Assembly: GCA_017546785.1 (NCBI GenBank)
Contig: JAFYRW010000029.1
Span: 1-64,000, forward strand
Direction of reading: 5' to 3'
Length of the DNA: 64,000 nucleotides
Source: Bacteroidaceae bacterium
GTDB lineage: Bacteria; Bacteroidota; Bacteroidia; Bacteroidales; Bacteroidaceae
Position 1 is the stretch's first letter; every line of letters starts with the position of its first letter. The position numbers were made by a program, and so were the translations under genes. Positions 29,101-37,127 of this stretch are shown here, in pieces. The notes under the pieces were generated by a model that worked only from the letters and a program-made list of their open reading frames with translations, searched no databases and was not told the DNA's origin.

Positions 29101-29926
29101 TCATATTGGCACCGAATGAATGTACTTTTGGCAGAGCAAAAGTGTGTTTCTTCTTTTTGTTGTTTTTATCGCTTATAAATACCTCGGCATTGTACTTTGA
29201 ATTACCCTTTGGAGTAATTTTAAAAATGCCTTTTCCATTGTGTGATGGGGCAACCTTTGAGAGCACTTTATTATTCTCGTAAATGGTAATTGTGTCGTTT
29301 ACATAGCATCCGGCAAGGCCTTTAAGCTCAAAAGCAACTTTACTTTCTATCCCTTCGACAAGATTGCCACTCTCGGGGTAGAATCTAAGGTTGGCGTCCG
29401 ACTCTTCCTCGTTGATAAGCTTGTTTGACGACGTTGCACCGCGCTTGCGGTCGAGCATATTCTTAAAATCCCAATTGTCGGCATTCACCTTGTCGAAAAT
29501 AGGAAATACTCGCGAAAAGACAGCTTCTTTGCCCCAATTGGTCATATAGCGTGTGTAGGCGCGTATCTCATAGAATCCCGACAAGAGATTGGTGTGAAGC
29601 TCAAATTCGCCGTTGCAAGAACCGTCAGCGTCTATCTTGTATTTTTTTGTCTCTACAACGTAACCTTCGGGCGAGACAAGCTCAACGTAAAGGACTCGGC
29701 TAATTCTTGTGGGATAGTCGTAATTTCCCGATGTAACATAGGCCTTGAACCAGATAGATTCTCCTAAATAGTATGCCGAATTGTCAAAATGAAGATATAC
29801 TCGCTCCGATTGCAAGGAACGGCTTTTTATAAGCACTGTCTTTGCCCACTCGTCTACCATATCTTGCGCTTGTGTGGCAGGAATAGAGAATAGGCTTAAT
29901 ATTGCGAATAGGAGTATTTTTCTCAT
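26195..29926 (-). CDS. Large secreted MG2-domain protein with C-terminal Sel1 repeats
   Basis: A 1243-residue protein with a signal peptide (1-20). Residues about 40-135 resemble an MG2 macroglobulin domain (RVYLHFDNSAYYLGESIWFKAYV), seen in large Bacteroidota surface proteins. The middle contains a carboxypeptidase-regulatory-like beta segment (about 560-600), and the segment near 900-970 (SKSKEFYSPDYS, then RRTLLWMPNVRVENG) is typical of this family. From about residue 1005 to the end come roughly six Sel1-like alpha/alpha repeats, for example ARCYLLGQGLAQNDTLAAEF and ADCYYEGRAVGRDKRLAKDLYRQ. The Sel1 tail is an unusual addition and may bind partners. No thioester motif is seen. Function unknown. 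Confidence 0.8.
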   Translation of the reverse strand: MRKILLFAILSLFSIPATQAQDMVDEWAKTVLIKSRSLQSERVYLHFDNSAYYLGESIWFKAYVTSGNYDYPTRISRVLYVELVSPEGYVVETKKYKIDADGSCNGEFELHTNLLSGFYEIRAYTRYMTNWGKEAVFSRVFPIFDKVNADNWDFKNMLDRKRGATSSNKLINEEESDANLRFYPESGNLVEGIESKVAFELKGLAGCYVNDTITIYENNKVLSKVAPSHNGKGIFKITPKGNSKYNAEVFISDKNNKKKKHTFALPKVHSFGANMNIVQDSNNIHITIKNNFSENFPMGLAVMYRGSMGYYKKYLSSEKEYKFEILKNELPEGVCKAILFVDDTIPLAERQFFVEHKELQKNDRQTVKLTVKANNYYIENYVPKPNEKIKIEIGREDGKPIENDAEFTFSVRDAAGNQTTSWSYNMYSYLLLGSDLKGYIPDAAQYFDKENKDREKNLDLIMLTNGWTSYDWDKLALVDISSLQEIEPGLIITGKLYKRIAKKKNNVFDSYNLIKMKEAAVRLDIPQQDNSVEMSVFRTDNRGKFLLKLDDFYGKKVVSLTAEGDIRGVEGIDYAFALDRYFSPAPRYYNYWERNLGSSIVHTHNKLSSNAGSMTKVNPFEYLLGELDVVSRKEVGQFLRPPMSELRLDYLDEWEYAQDVTYLTKSRYSQYHLNELQEAIALEDELDTGGYMQEVTERDRMPQYRHALTAEDIMNSAAKRHKLNWSFWTQFVVVEGECEQGSLPKINNSYLHGKDPEKMTNFKEIVIRSDKQALALVENTGEGFWTSKSNAIESKHPYKMFYGGFLTRHSTMPSPEEITQDGPFGSFEKLYNAYKSQNVEMSMRNPNYLACFVPYSRKDSSPIIPDLQGLSESRRYTMLQGYSKSKEFYSPDYSNDTPIENDYRRTLLWMPNVRVENGNVAIELYNTASCSTVDVSVLGRYGNVYYSNDHYTETRYDSTLINVVRYVDASEAEKKIIEFNPDSITLAVLERNYNTGLIYYNKGNYRKAVVSFAELIQYNYPPAYYSVARCYLLGQGLAQNDTLAAEFMKGAAQRSYPEAQYEYAIMCKDAVGRNRDKELYFYWLQNAANGGEPRALVEMGDNHLKGNMVEKDSVMAFECFRLSAEKENAVGLYRYAIAMESDPQYCADKNEIISCMKKAAGQGLHEAMVYMMNYEHSQKNYKAAYSWARKLSLENNHYGTTYVADCYYEGRAVGRDKRLAKDLYRQAAYAGNSDAAEKLRNFK

Positions 29927-29950
29927 AGTAAAGAGTCTTAAAATGTTTTG

Positions 29951-29984
29951 CGAAAATAGTGATAGAATATCCCTTTTGCAAAAA
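29951..29984 (-). promoter_or_regulatory. Promoter for the MG2/Sel1 gene
   Basis: Minus-strand TTTTTG (29979-29984), a 20-base spacer, then TATTTTCG (29951-29958), one base off TAnnTTTG. It lies 25 bases before the ATG, giving a short leader. Confidence 0.6.
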
Positions 29985-30014
29985 AGTGGTACTATTTTTA
30001 AAATACTTTAAATT

Positions 30015-30698
30015 TTAACCTACTCCAAGGTCGGTGTTATTCAACAGGACCTCTATTCCGGGAGTATCCTTTATCGATGGATAGACCTCTTTTATAAACC
30101 ATTCGACAAGCTCTTCGTCGCGTTTCTCTTCGGTTCCATTGTTGCAGAAAAGATTGATGCTGAAATATTCAAAATGCTCTTTTGCAATTTGAATGTCGCG
30201 TAGAATGCGCTCTTTGCTGTCGCCAACAGTGCAGCACAGCAGGCATACTCCAGCAAAATATTCAGCAACATTCTCGGGGGTTACAGACGACGGTATACCT
30301 TTGTTCCAACGTTTGCGAAGATTAGGGTCGAAGCTCTCTATTCCGCAGCGGAATTTCACCTTTGCGGGAGCAAATAATTCCGAAAATTCAGCCAATCGGT
30401 TGCGATACATATAGTGCGCCTCGAACCATATGATCTCTATTCCTTTCTCCTTTACAATGCTGCGCAACAACAATATTGTCTCATCGTCAAGTTCCATTGC
30501 AGAGCCTGAATTTATTACGTCGAGTACTTTGTGTACGCCTGTGACACGTTGCAGAATCTCTCTGTTTACAGCAAAAGGATTCTCGGAAATATCCTCGTGA
30601 TAATTGCAAAAGGTGCAGCGTCGCCAACGACAACCCTCACCCTGTAGAAGCACAAATTCGCGCGGCAGACAGGTGTCTATTTTTGAATATCTATCCAT
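30015..30698 (-). CDS. Small radical-SAM protein with CX4CX2C motif, coupled to yhhQ (possible queuine lyase-like)
   Basis: A 227-residue protein with three cysteines spaced C23-X4-C28-X2-C31 (GEGCRWRRCTFCNYH), a variant of the usual radical-SAM CX3CX2C cluster motif. Downstream, NSGSAMELDD, WFEAHYMYRNR and FRCGIESFDPNLRKRWNKG resemble SAM-binding and barrel strands of the family. The start codon overlaps the stop of yhhQ by eight bases (ATGGATAG), so the two are translated together. In Clostridioides difficile a radical-SAM queuine lyase (QueL) works with a queuosine-precursor transporter; the pairing here points the same way. That assignment is inference from context, and other radical-SAM chemistry is possible. 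Confidence 0.62.
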   Translation of the reverse strand: MDRYSKIDTCLPREFVLLQGEGCRWRRCTFCNYHEDISENPFAVNREILQRVTGVHKVLDVINSGSAMELDDETILLLRSIVKEKGIEIIWFEAHYMYRNRLAEFSELFAPAKVKFRCGIESFDPNLRKRWNKGIPSSVTPENVAEYFAGVCLLCCTVGDSKERILRDIQIAKEHFEYFSINLFCNNGTEEKRDEELVEWFIKEVYPSIKDTPGIEVLLNNTDLGVG

Positions 30699-31374
30699 TG
30701 TAACGCTCTGTTCTTAAAATTCGTTTGAGTGCTATTATCATAGTGTAAGCCAAAGGAGTGCCAAAGAGAACCTCTATCGACAGCTTCATAAAATATTGGA
30801 AGGCAATCATAAGCAACAGCTCTCTTATCTCCAATACTCCGGCAAAGGCGATAAGCACAAAGGGTAATGTGTCGAATATATAGCCAACGACAGAGCTTCC
30901 TATTGTACGCACCCATAAGAATCGTCCGGCAGTCTTCTGCTTTATTTTGTCCATTAGCCAGGCATTGGAGAGCTCACCCAACAGAAAGCCCACAAGAGAG
31001 GCGAGCACTATTCTCGGGACATAAGAGAATATTGTGTTATATGCCGTGGCCGTAGTGTCGAGATAATCGGGAGAGGGCAACCACACTCCTATCTGTGTCG
31101 ATATGACCATTATGACATTGCACACAAAAGTCATCCATATAATTTTTCGAGCAGTCTTATAGCCCCAAATTTCTGTGAGAACATCGCCCAACATATAGGC
31201 GAAGGGGAATGTGATTGTTCCAGCGTCAAAATAGAAAAAGCCAAAGAAATTGACTATTTTCACAGCCATCACATTCGATACAATGTACATTGTAACAAAG
31301 AGGGATACAACAACGATAAATGGCATACTGCCATCTGTTCGGTTTTTGAAAGGGTTTTCCGATACCTTGTCCAT
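30691..31374 (-). CDS. yhhQ: YhhQ/VUT-family queuosine precursor transporter
   Basis: A 227-residue inner-membrane protein with about six helices. It matches the YhhQ (VUT/UPF0392-type) family: MAVKIVNFFGFFYFDAGTITFPFAYMLGDVLTEIWGYKTAR is the characteristic region, split here by natural residues D and E in the membrane. The family imports preQ0, preQ1 or queuine for tRNA queuosine. The frame extends to 31527, but ATG at 31374 is the family start and lies just behind a TATCTTTG promoter element (31394-31401). The gene overlaps the radical-SAM gene downstream. Confidence 0.9.
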   Translation of the reverse strand: MDKVSENPFKNRTDGSMPFIVVVSLFVTMYIVSNVMAVKIVNFFGFFYFDAGTITFPFAYMLGDVLTEIWGYKTARKIIWMTFVCNVIMVISTQIGVWLPSPDYLDTTATAYNTIFSYVPRIVLASLVGFLLGELSNAWLMDKIKQKTAGRFLWVRTIGSSVVGYIFDTLPFVLIAFAGVLEIRELLLMIAFQYFMKLSIEVLFGTPLAYTMIIALKRILRTERYNG

Positions 31375-31393
31375 AATTTTAAGAATTTGAGCG

Positions 31394-31401
31394 CAAAGAT
31401 A
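31394..31401 (-). promoter_or_regulatory. -7 element for yhhQ
   Basis: Minus-strand TATCTTTG, 20 bases upstream of the chosen ATG. It excludes the longer reading of yhhQ. The -33 element is not clear. Confidence 0.5.
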
Positions 31402-31509
31402 CACTTTTTTAATTAAACGGATGGTGTATATGGTTATATTTTCTTTTCCGACAAATAGGAAAAGTGAAAATATAGAATCCGCATTTATGTTTTTTTGCTT
31501 GTTTGTTTT

Positions 31510-31517
31510 TATATTTG
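31510..31517 (+). promoter_or_regulatory. -7 element for the acyltransferase gene
   Basis: TATATTTG, 22 bases before the ATG at 31540, within a T-rich stretch that makes the -33 element hard to place. Confidence 0.45.
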
Positions 31518-31539
31518 CACTTTCCATTAAATAAAAATT

Positions 31540-32721
31540 ATGAATGACATTAAAAGTGCTTCATCGGCTTTTGCCGACAGCAAGCCACACTACAGACTGC
31601 TGGATGGACTAAGAGGAGCAGCTGCTCTTATGGTTATATGGTACCACGTTTTTGAGGGCTTCGCTTTTGCGGAGTTTCAGAATAATGTAGAAGGTGGAGG
31701 ACTGATAAATGTCTTTAACCACGGTTATCTTGCTGTGGATTTTTTCTTCATCCTGTCGGGTTTTGTAATCAGTTATGCCTATGACGACCGTTGGCAAAAG
31801 AGCGGCAAGGAACGAATGACGCTTGGTAAATTCTTCAAGCGCCGCCTTATTCGTTTGCATCCTATGCTCATTATGGGTGCGCTTATAGGATTCTGCTGTT
31901 TCTTCATTCAGGGAGGAACAAAATGGGACGGCAGCGAGACTGCCGTGTCTATGGCAATGCTTGCCCTGCTGCTGACAATGTTCTTTATTCCTGCTTATCC
32001 CGGCGCGGCGTATGATATTCGCGGCAACGGCGAAATGTTCTCTCTCAACGGACCATCGTGGTCGCTATTCTTTGAGTATATAGGAAATATTTGCTATGCA
32101 CTTTTCATTCGACGAATGTCGGACAGAGCATTGAAAATATGGATTGTCGTAAGCGGTATTCTACTCTTTCTCTATGCAGTGCTCAATGTTTCAGGGTATG
32201 AGAGCATTGGTGTAGGCTGGACACTCGACACTGTGAATCTTGTGGGTGGATTCCTACGTATGATATTCCCATTCTCATTGGGAATGCTCATTGCGCGTAA
32301 ATTTGTGCCTATAAGGATAAAGGGAATATTTTGGTATTCTATCGTTGCACTTTTTGTTCTCTTCTCGGTTCCTTTCTTTGGTAGCGTAGGCAATATATGC
32401 ATAAACGGAATATACGAGATGTTCTGCGTGGCAATAGCTTTTCCTGTCATTGTGTGGCTAGCTGCATCGGGCAGCTCCGAGGATGCCATCTCGGGCGGAA
32501 TATGTCGTTTCCTCGGCGATATTTCCTATCCGAGATATATTGTGCACTATCCTATAATGTACATTTTCTATTCGTGGCTCATTGATAAACAAATTTACAC
32601 TCTTGCCGAAAGTTGGGCAGTTGTAATAGGAATATTCTTGCTGAATATTGCATTGGCGTACGCCTGCCTCAAGCTTTACGATGAGCCTGTGCGCCGATTG
32701 CTGGCTAAAAAATGCGGCTAA
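31540..32721 (+). CDS. Acyltransferase family 3 (OafA/YrhL-type) membrane protein
   Basis: A 393-residue protein with about ten membrane helices. The opening YRLLDGLRGAAALMVIWYHVFEG and the GYLAVDFFFILSGFVISY stretch hold the conserved Arg and His of acyltransferase-3 enzymes. These move acetyl, succinyl or other acyl groups onto surface polysaccharide or peptidoglycan across the inner membrane. It is a single gene with its own promoter and terminator, and no polysaccharide genes are nearby, so the acceptor is unknown. Confidence 0.88.
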   Translation: MNDIKSASSAFADSKPHYRLLDGLRGAAALMVIWYHVFEGFAFAEFQNNVEGGGLINVFNHGYLAVDFFFILSGFVISYAYDDRWQKSGKERMTLGKFFKRRLIRLHPMLIMGALIGFCCFFIQGGTKWDGSETAVSMAMLALLLTMFFIPAYPGAAYDIRGNGEMFSLNGPSWSLFFEYIGNICYALFIRRMSDRALKIWIVVSGILLFLYAVLNVSGYESIGVGWTLDTVNLVGGFLRMIFPFSLGMLIARKFVPIRIKGIFWYSIVALFVLFSVPFFGSVGNICINGIYEMFCVAIAFPVIVWLAASGSSEDAISGGICRFLGDISYPRYIVHYPIMYIFYSWLIDKQIYTLAESWAVVIGIFLLNIALAYACLKLYDEPVRRLLAKKCG

Positions 32722-32760
32722 AAGATTGCAGCAGAAAGTCGACAAAAGAAATATTAAAAG

Positions 32761-32810
32761 GGGTTACCCAAAGTAAGAGGATTTTCTCTTTCACGGTAAC
32801 TCTTTTTTTT
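32761..32810 (+). terminator. Rho-independent terminator after the acyltransferase gene
   Basis: The outer stem is GGGTTACC/GGTAACTC (one G-U pair), with an inner stem AAGAG/CTCTT, followed by eight T residues at 32803-32810. Confidence 0.8.
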
Positions 32811-32824
32811 ATACATTAGCACGA

Positions 32825-32832
32825 TAATTTTG
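32825..32832 (+). promoter_or_regulatory. -7 element for the sbcDC-addAB operon, very short leader
   Basis: TAATTTTG, matching TAnnTTTG, lies 12 bases before the sbcD ATG. The expected transcription start would be only a few bases from the start codon, so the message may be nearly leaderless. Confidence 0.5.
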
Positions 32833-32843
32833 CTTACCCTTCT

Positions 32844-34043
32844 ATGAACATCATACACACTGCCGATTGGCATTTGGGACAGACTTTTTTTGAATACGAC
32901 AGAACACACGAGCACGACTGCTTTTTAGAGTGGCTATCGCAACAGATAGAGAGCAACAATGTGGAATTGTTGCTCATTGCCGGAGATATCTTCGATTCTC
33001 CCAACCCATCGGCTGAGTCGCAAAAAAGATTCTATGATTTTTTGTGTAGCGTAACAAAGAGGAACAACAATCTTAAGATTATTATTACTGCCGGCAACCA
33101 CGATTCCGGCGCGCGCCTGGAGGCTCCCGACCCTATATTGGAGAGCCTGAATGTTACGGTGCGCGGAGTAGTTCGTCGCACCAATGATGGAGAGATTGAT
33201 TTTGAGAGGCTTATTGTTCCTGTAAACGACAGGCTCTGTTGCTTAGCGGTGCCTTATCTGCGTCAGGGCGACTATGTAGCGTCGGAGAGTTACGACAAAG
33301 GGGTGCAGTCGATGTACAGTGAATTGTACCGCCGCGCAAAGGAGAGATTCGAGTGTGTGATTGCTATGGGACATCTTCAGGCTACAGGAAGCGAAATTTC
33401 GATAGACGACCGTTATGAGCGCACGACAATAGGAGGACTCGACCGCATTAACCCCGGCGCTTTTGATGATGGAATAGCCTATACGGCATTGGGGCATCTA
33501 CACAAGGCACAAAGAGTGTCAGGACGCGAGAATGTACGATATTCGGGTGCGCCGCTTCCAATGTCTTTTGCCGAGCGCAACAACCGTCAGAGCGTTACCC
33601 TTGTGAAGCTCATTGACGGCGCCGCAGAAATTGAAAATATTGAATTCGATACTCCTGTAAAGCTGTTAAGTATCCCGCGCGAGCCACTGCCCATAGAGAA
33701 TGTCATCGAAGAGATTGCGTCGTTGCCAATGGGTGCTATCGACAACATCTCTCCCCTATTGGAGATTAAGGTACTTATCACCGAGCCTGAGCCCGGACTA
33801 CGCAACCGCATAGAGGAGGCATTGGAGGGGCACGCTGTACGCTTGGTACGCATAGAGGCTGTTACACGCTCGGGCGAAGATACATTGTCGGCACCAATGA
33901 GCTACGAGGAACTGAAAAAGATAGAGCCTGCCGAACTTGCAAAGAGTATATATTGTCAGAAATATGGGACAGAGGATATTCCTGCAAAAATAAAGGAACT
34001 GCTCACCGACGTCATAAAAGAGATTGAGGAGGAAGAAAAATGA
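32844..34043 (+). CDS. sbcD: Exonuclease SbcD (Mre11-like nuclease subunit)
   Basis: A 399-residue calcineurin-like metallophosphoesterase. Metal-binding motifs in order: HTADWHLGQ (6-14), AGDIFDSPNPS, TAGNHDSGARLEAP, MGHLQATG and LGHLHKAQ. With SbcC it forms the ATP-dependent nuclease that trims DNA ends and cuts hairpins. The stop overlaps the sbcC start by four bases (ATGA). It leads an operon with addA- and addB-like genes. Confidence 0.95.
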   Translation: MNIIHTADWHLGQTFFEYDRTHEHDCFLEWLSQQIESNNVELLLIAGDIFDSPNPSAESQKRFYDFLCSVTKRNNNLKIIITAGNHDSGARLEAPDPILESLNVTVRGVVRRTNDGEIDFERLIVPVNDRLCCLAVPYLRQGDYVASESYDKGVQSMYSELYRRAKERFECVIAMGHLQATGSEISIDDRYERTTIGGLDRINPGAFDDGIAYTALGHLHKAQRVSGRENVRYSGAPLPMSFAERNNRQSVTLVKLIDGAAEIENIEFDTPVKLLSIPREPLPIENVIEEIASLPMGAIDNISPLLEIKVLITEPEPGLRNRIEEALEGHAVRLVRIEAVTRSGEDTLSAPMSYEELKKIEPAELAKSIYCQKYGTEDIPAKIKELLTDVIKEIEEEEK

Positions 34044-37000
34044 AGATTATAGCTATAAGGGGAAAGAATCTTGCATCCCTCGAAGGGGAGTTTGAAATAG
34101 ATTTTAGCAAGAATCCGCTATGCTCGGCCGGAATATTCGCAATAACAGGAAGCACCGGATCGGGAAAATCGACTCTGCTTGACGCAATGTGCATTGCTCT
34201 TTTCAATAATTCGCCACGAATAAACAATGTGAGCGACAATGTCTATATAGACGACGTAAAGGAGGATAAGATTAAGGAAAAAGACCCACGCAACATATTG
34301 CGTAAAGGGTGCACCGACTGCTTTGCGCAGGTAGAATTCAGAGCATTGGACGGCAAGGCCTATAGAGCAACGTGGAGTACCCGTCGTGCTAGAGACAACA
34401 AGAACGGACGTTTGCAGGATTGGGAGTATTCCCTTTTCAACATTAGCGACGGAAAGGATATTCAAGGCAATAAGACTGATTTATTGGCAAAGGTTCAAGA
34501 ACTTTTAGGCCTTACATACGTGCAATTTACCCGTGCCGTACTATTGGCACAGGGAGAATTTGCCACATTCCTCAAGGCAACATCAAAAGAGAAGGCCGAG
34601 ATTCTTGAAAAGCTCACAGGAACAGAAATTTACTCCAAAATATCGAAAAGGATATTCGAACGCAACAAAGAGGCGAACAATGAATTGCAGATAATAAAGG
34701 AGAAGATAAAAGAGATAAATATTCTATCGCCCGATGAGTCGGCCGAACTTAACACAAGAAAGGAGAGGCTGAGCATAGATAGCCTGAATTGTGAGGAGAA
34801 GATAAAGATTGCCATAGAAAAGCAACAGTGGTTCGAGCAGGAAAAGAGGCTGAAAATTGAATTTGAAAGGGCCGAAAAGGAACATCAGCAATATTGCGAT
34901 AAATTCAACTGCCTCTCCCCTACTGTTACTCTATTGCAGCAGATTGATACCATTCAGGAGATACGCGACGACTACTCCAAGATTCTAATATGCAAAAGCG
35001 ACCGTGAGGCTAACGACAAATTGCTGAAAAGCCACGAGCAGCAGGTGATTGCCGAGAATAATCTCCTGAAGAAATACGAGCTAGAGGTAAAAGAGGCAGT
35101 CGAGTCTCGCGATAATGCCAACCGGATATTCAAGGAGAAGCAGCCTAAGCTCAACGAGGGGTTGCGCATAGAGACTGCCACAAACGAAAAGAGGAAGAGC
35201 CTCGCCGAGTGCAGCAACGAAACGGCGGCTCTAAAAGAGCTGTACAACAAGGAGAAAAAGGAGGAGCAGGCTCTTACAAAAGAGATTGAGGAGAAGAATG
35301 AGATCCTAAAGGGCATACAGGAGTGGTTCGCGGCAAACAATGAGTATGAAAAGATTGTGCCTCACTGCGAAATTATTGTCACCAACATTATAGAAATTTC
35401 TGATATTGCCACTCAAATTAAGACAAAGAGCAAATTGCTTGTCACTGCCGAAAAGGAGGTTGCAGCAAAGGAAACACTGCTTGTTGAGGAGCGTGAGAGT
35501 CTCGAGCGTCTAAAAAGTACCCTTACAACCGAGATTGCAATATTGCGTGCCCGCCTCGTCGATGGCGAGCCTTGTCCTGTGTGCGGCAGTCTCCACCATC
35601 CGGTAGAGTCTGTAACCGAAAATACCATAAGTGAGAAAGAGCTTGAAAATGCCGAAAAGGCATTGAAGGAGCGAATAGAATTCATCGTAAAGATTCTCGA
35701 TAATTATCGCATAGAGGTCGCGCAGCTAAAAGCATCGATAGATAATTACAGGAGTATGCACGAGGAGCGTTGCAAGGCTACATTGGAAAAGCTGAAAGAA
35801 TTCCCTGCCGCCGACAAGAAGGTCGCAGAGAGAGATTTTGCAATATTGCTTAAAGGTATTGCCGATGAATGGAAGAATAAGGAGAATATCTCTGCTGCGA
35901 CAAGAGAGCGACTATCCGTTGCTCAGAATTCTCTTGTGAACAAGAAAGCTATCTGCAAAGAATTGGAGAATAGGATTCAGGAGAAGGAGAAGGAGGAGAA
36001 ACTGCTCAAAGAAATTATCGAGGAGAACAGCATTCTGCTGAAAGGGATTCTTGGTGCATTCTCGTCGATAGAGGAGAAAAGACTGTCGCTGCACAACAGC
36101 ATAGAAAAGGCTAACGAACAATTTGTTCAGGTAAGCGAGAAGCGCAATGCCCAATTGGGAAAATGCAAAGAGATTAACGGAGCAATAAACAGTTGTAAGG
36201 AGCGTAAGCTGGCACTCGAGATACTCTTTGAGGAACTTAAGGAGAGAATACAGAATTTCTTGGAATCCCGCAAAGATAATATGACACTCGAGATTCTGCA
36301 CAAATTGGCGACAATACCCACCGACGAGATTCAGGAGAAGCGTAAAGCTGTTGAGAATGCGAGCGTGAATGTTGCAAAAGCATCGGCAACAGTAAAGGAG
36401 CGTAAGCGTACTCTCGACGAACATCGTAGAGCATTGAACAAGCCGTTGGAAAAAGAGACAATAGAAGATATTACAGAGCTTATAGCCTCGTTAAAGGAGG
36501 AGAACAGGGTACGCAGCGAGAGTATCACCCAATTGACCGTTGAGCTTAAGAGAAACGAAGAGAATTCTGTGCTATATAAAAAGTATGAGAAGGAGCATTG
36601 CGCAAAGCTCGAAAAGTCGGACAATTGGCAAAAGTTGCAGGAACTTTTCGGTTCGTCCGATGGCACGAAATTCAAAGTGATGGCACAGGGATATACTCTT
36701 GATATTCTGCTCGGATACGCCAACAAGCATCTCGCCGATATTTCCCAAAGATACGAATTGGCGAGAATATCACCGGCGAGCCTATCGATAAAGGTCATAG
36801 ACAAGGATATGCTGTCCGAATCGCGCTCGGTGCATTCACTCTCGGGTGGAGAGTCGTTCATTGTGTCGTTGGCATTGGCACTGGCTCTCTCTTCGCTGTC
36901 GTCGAACAGGATGAATATAGAATCGCTGTTTATCGACGAGGGATTCGGCTCGCTCGATAGTGAGACGCTGCGCGTGGCAATGGAGGCTCTCGAAAAGTTG

Positions 37001-37123
37001 CAGGGACAGGGACGCAAGATAGGAGTAATATCTCACTTGTCGGAAATGATAGAAAGAATACCCGTACAGATTAGAATAATAAAATGTAGTTCGGGAAAAA
37101 GTAAGGTTGAAATAAAAGGATAA
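34040..37123 (+). CDS. sbcC: Exonuclease SbcC (Rad50-like SMC ATPase subunit)
   Basis: A 1027-residue protein with the SMC/Rad50 plan. The N-terminal ATPase lobe carries GSTGSGKSTLLDAM (about 36-49). Two long coiled-coil arms rich in Lys and Glu flank a zinc hook with CPVC near residue 513, and the C-terminal lobe has signature LSGGESFIVSLALALALS and Walker B LFIDEGFGSLD. It holds DNA ends and drives SbcD. Length and hook position are normal. Translation is coupled to sbcD, and addA starts 4 bases downstream. Confidence 0.95.
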   Translation: MKIIAIRGKNLASLEGEFEIDFSKNPLCSAGIFAITGSTGSGKSTLLDAMCIALFNNSPRINNVSDNVYIDDVKEDKIKEKDPRNILRKGCTDCFAQVEFRALDGKAYRATWSTRRARDNKNGRLQDWEYSLFNISDGKDIQGNKTDLLAKVQELLGLTYVQFTRAVLLAQGEFATFLKATSKEKAEILEKLTGTEIYSKISKRIFERNKEANNELQIIKEKIKEINILSPDESAELNTRKERLSIDSLNCEEKIKIAIEKQQWFEQEKRLKIEFERAEKEHQQYCDKFNCLSPTVTLLQQIDTIQEIRDDYSKILICKSDREANDKLLKSHEQQVIAENNLLKKYELEVKEAVESRDNANRIFKEKQPKLNEGLRIETATNEKRKSLAECSNETAALKELYNKEKKEEQALTKEIEEKNEILKGIQEWFAANNEYEKIVPHCEIIVTNIIEISDIATQIKTKSKLLVTAEKEVAAKETLLVEERESLERLKSTLTTEIAILRARLVDGEPCPVCGSLHHPVESVTENTISEKELENAEKALKERIEFIVKILDNYRIEVAQLKASIDNYRSMHEERCKATLEKLKEFPAADKKVAERDFAILLKGIADEWKNKENISAATRERLSVAQNSLVNKKAICKELENRIQEKEKEEKLLKEIIEENSILLKGILGAFSSIEEKRLSLHNSIEKANEQFVQVSEKRNAQLGKCKEINGAINSCKERKLALEILFEELKERIQNFLESRKDNMTLEILHKLATIPTDEIQEKRKAVENASVNVAKASATVKERKRTLDEHRRALNKPLEKETIEDITELIASLKEENRVRSESITQLTVELKRNEENSVLYKKYEKEHCAKLEKSDNWQKLQELFGSSDGTKFKVMAQGYTLDILLGYANKHLADISQRYELARISPASLSIKVIDKDMLSESRSVHSLSGGESFIVSLALALALSSLSSNRMNIESLFIDEGFGSLDSETLRVAMEALEKLQGQGRKIGVISHLSEMIERIPVQIRIIKCSSGKSKVEIKG

Positions 37124-37127
37124 GACA

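Noticed and set aside
31375..31527. 51-codon N-terminal extension of yhhQ
   Set aside because: It covers the promoter element and is not part of the family; composition is A/T-rich intergenic.
35912..36424. 170-codon open frame on the minus strand
   Set aside because: Antisense to the SbcC coiled coil; Lys/Glu-rich coding often leaves open Leu/Phe-rich frames on the other strand.
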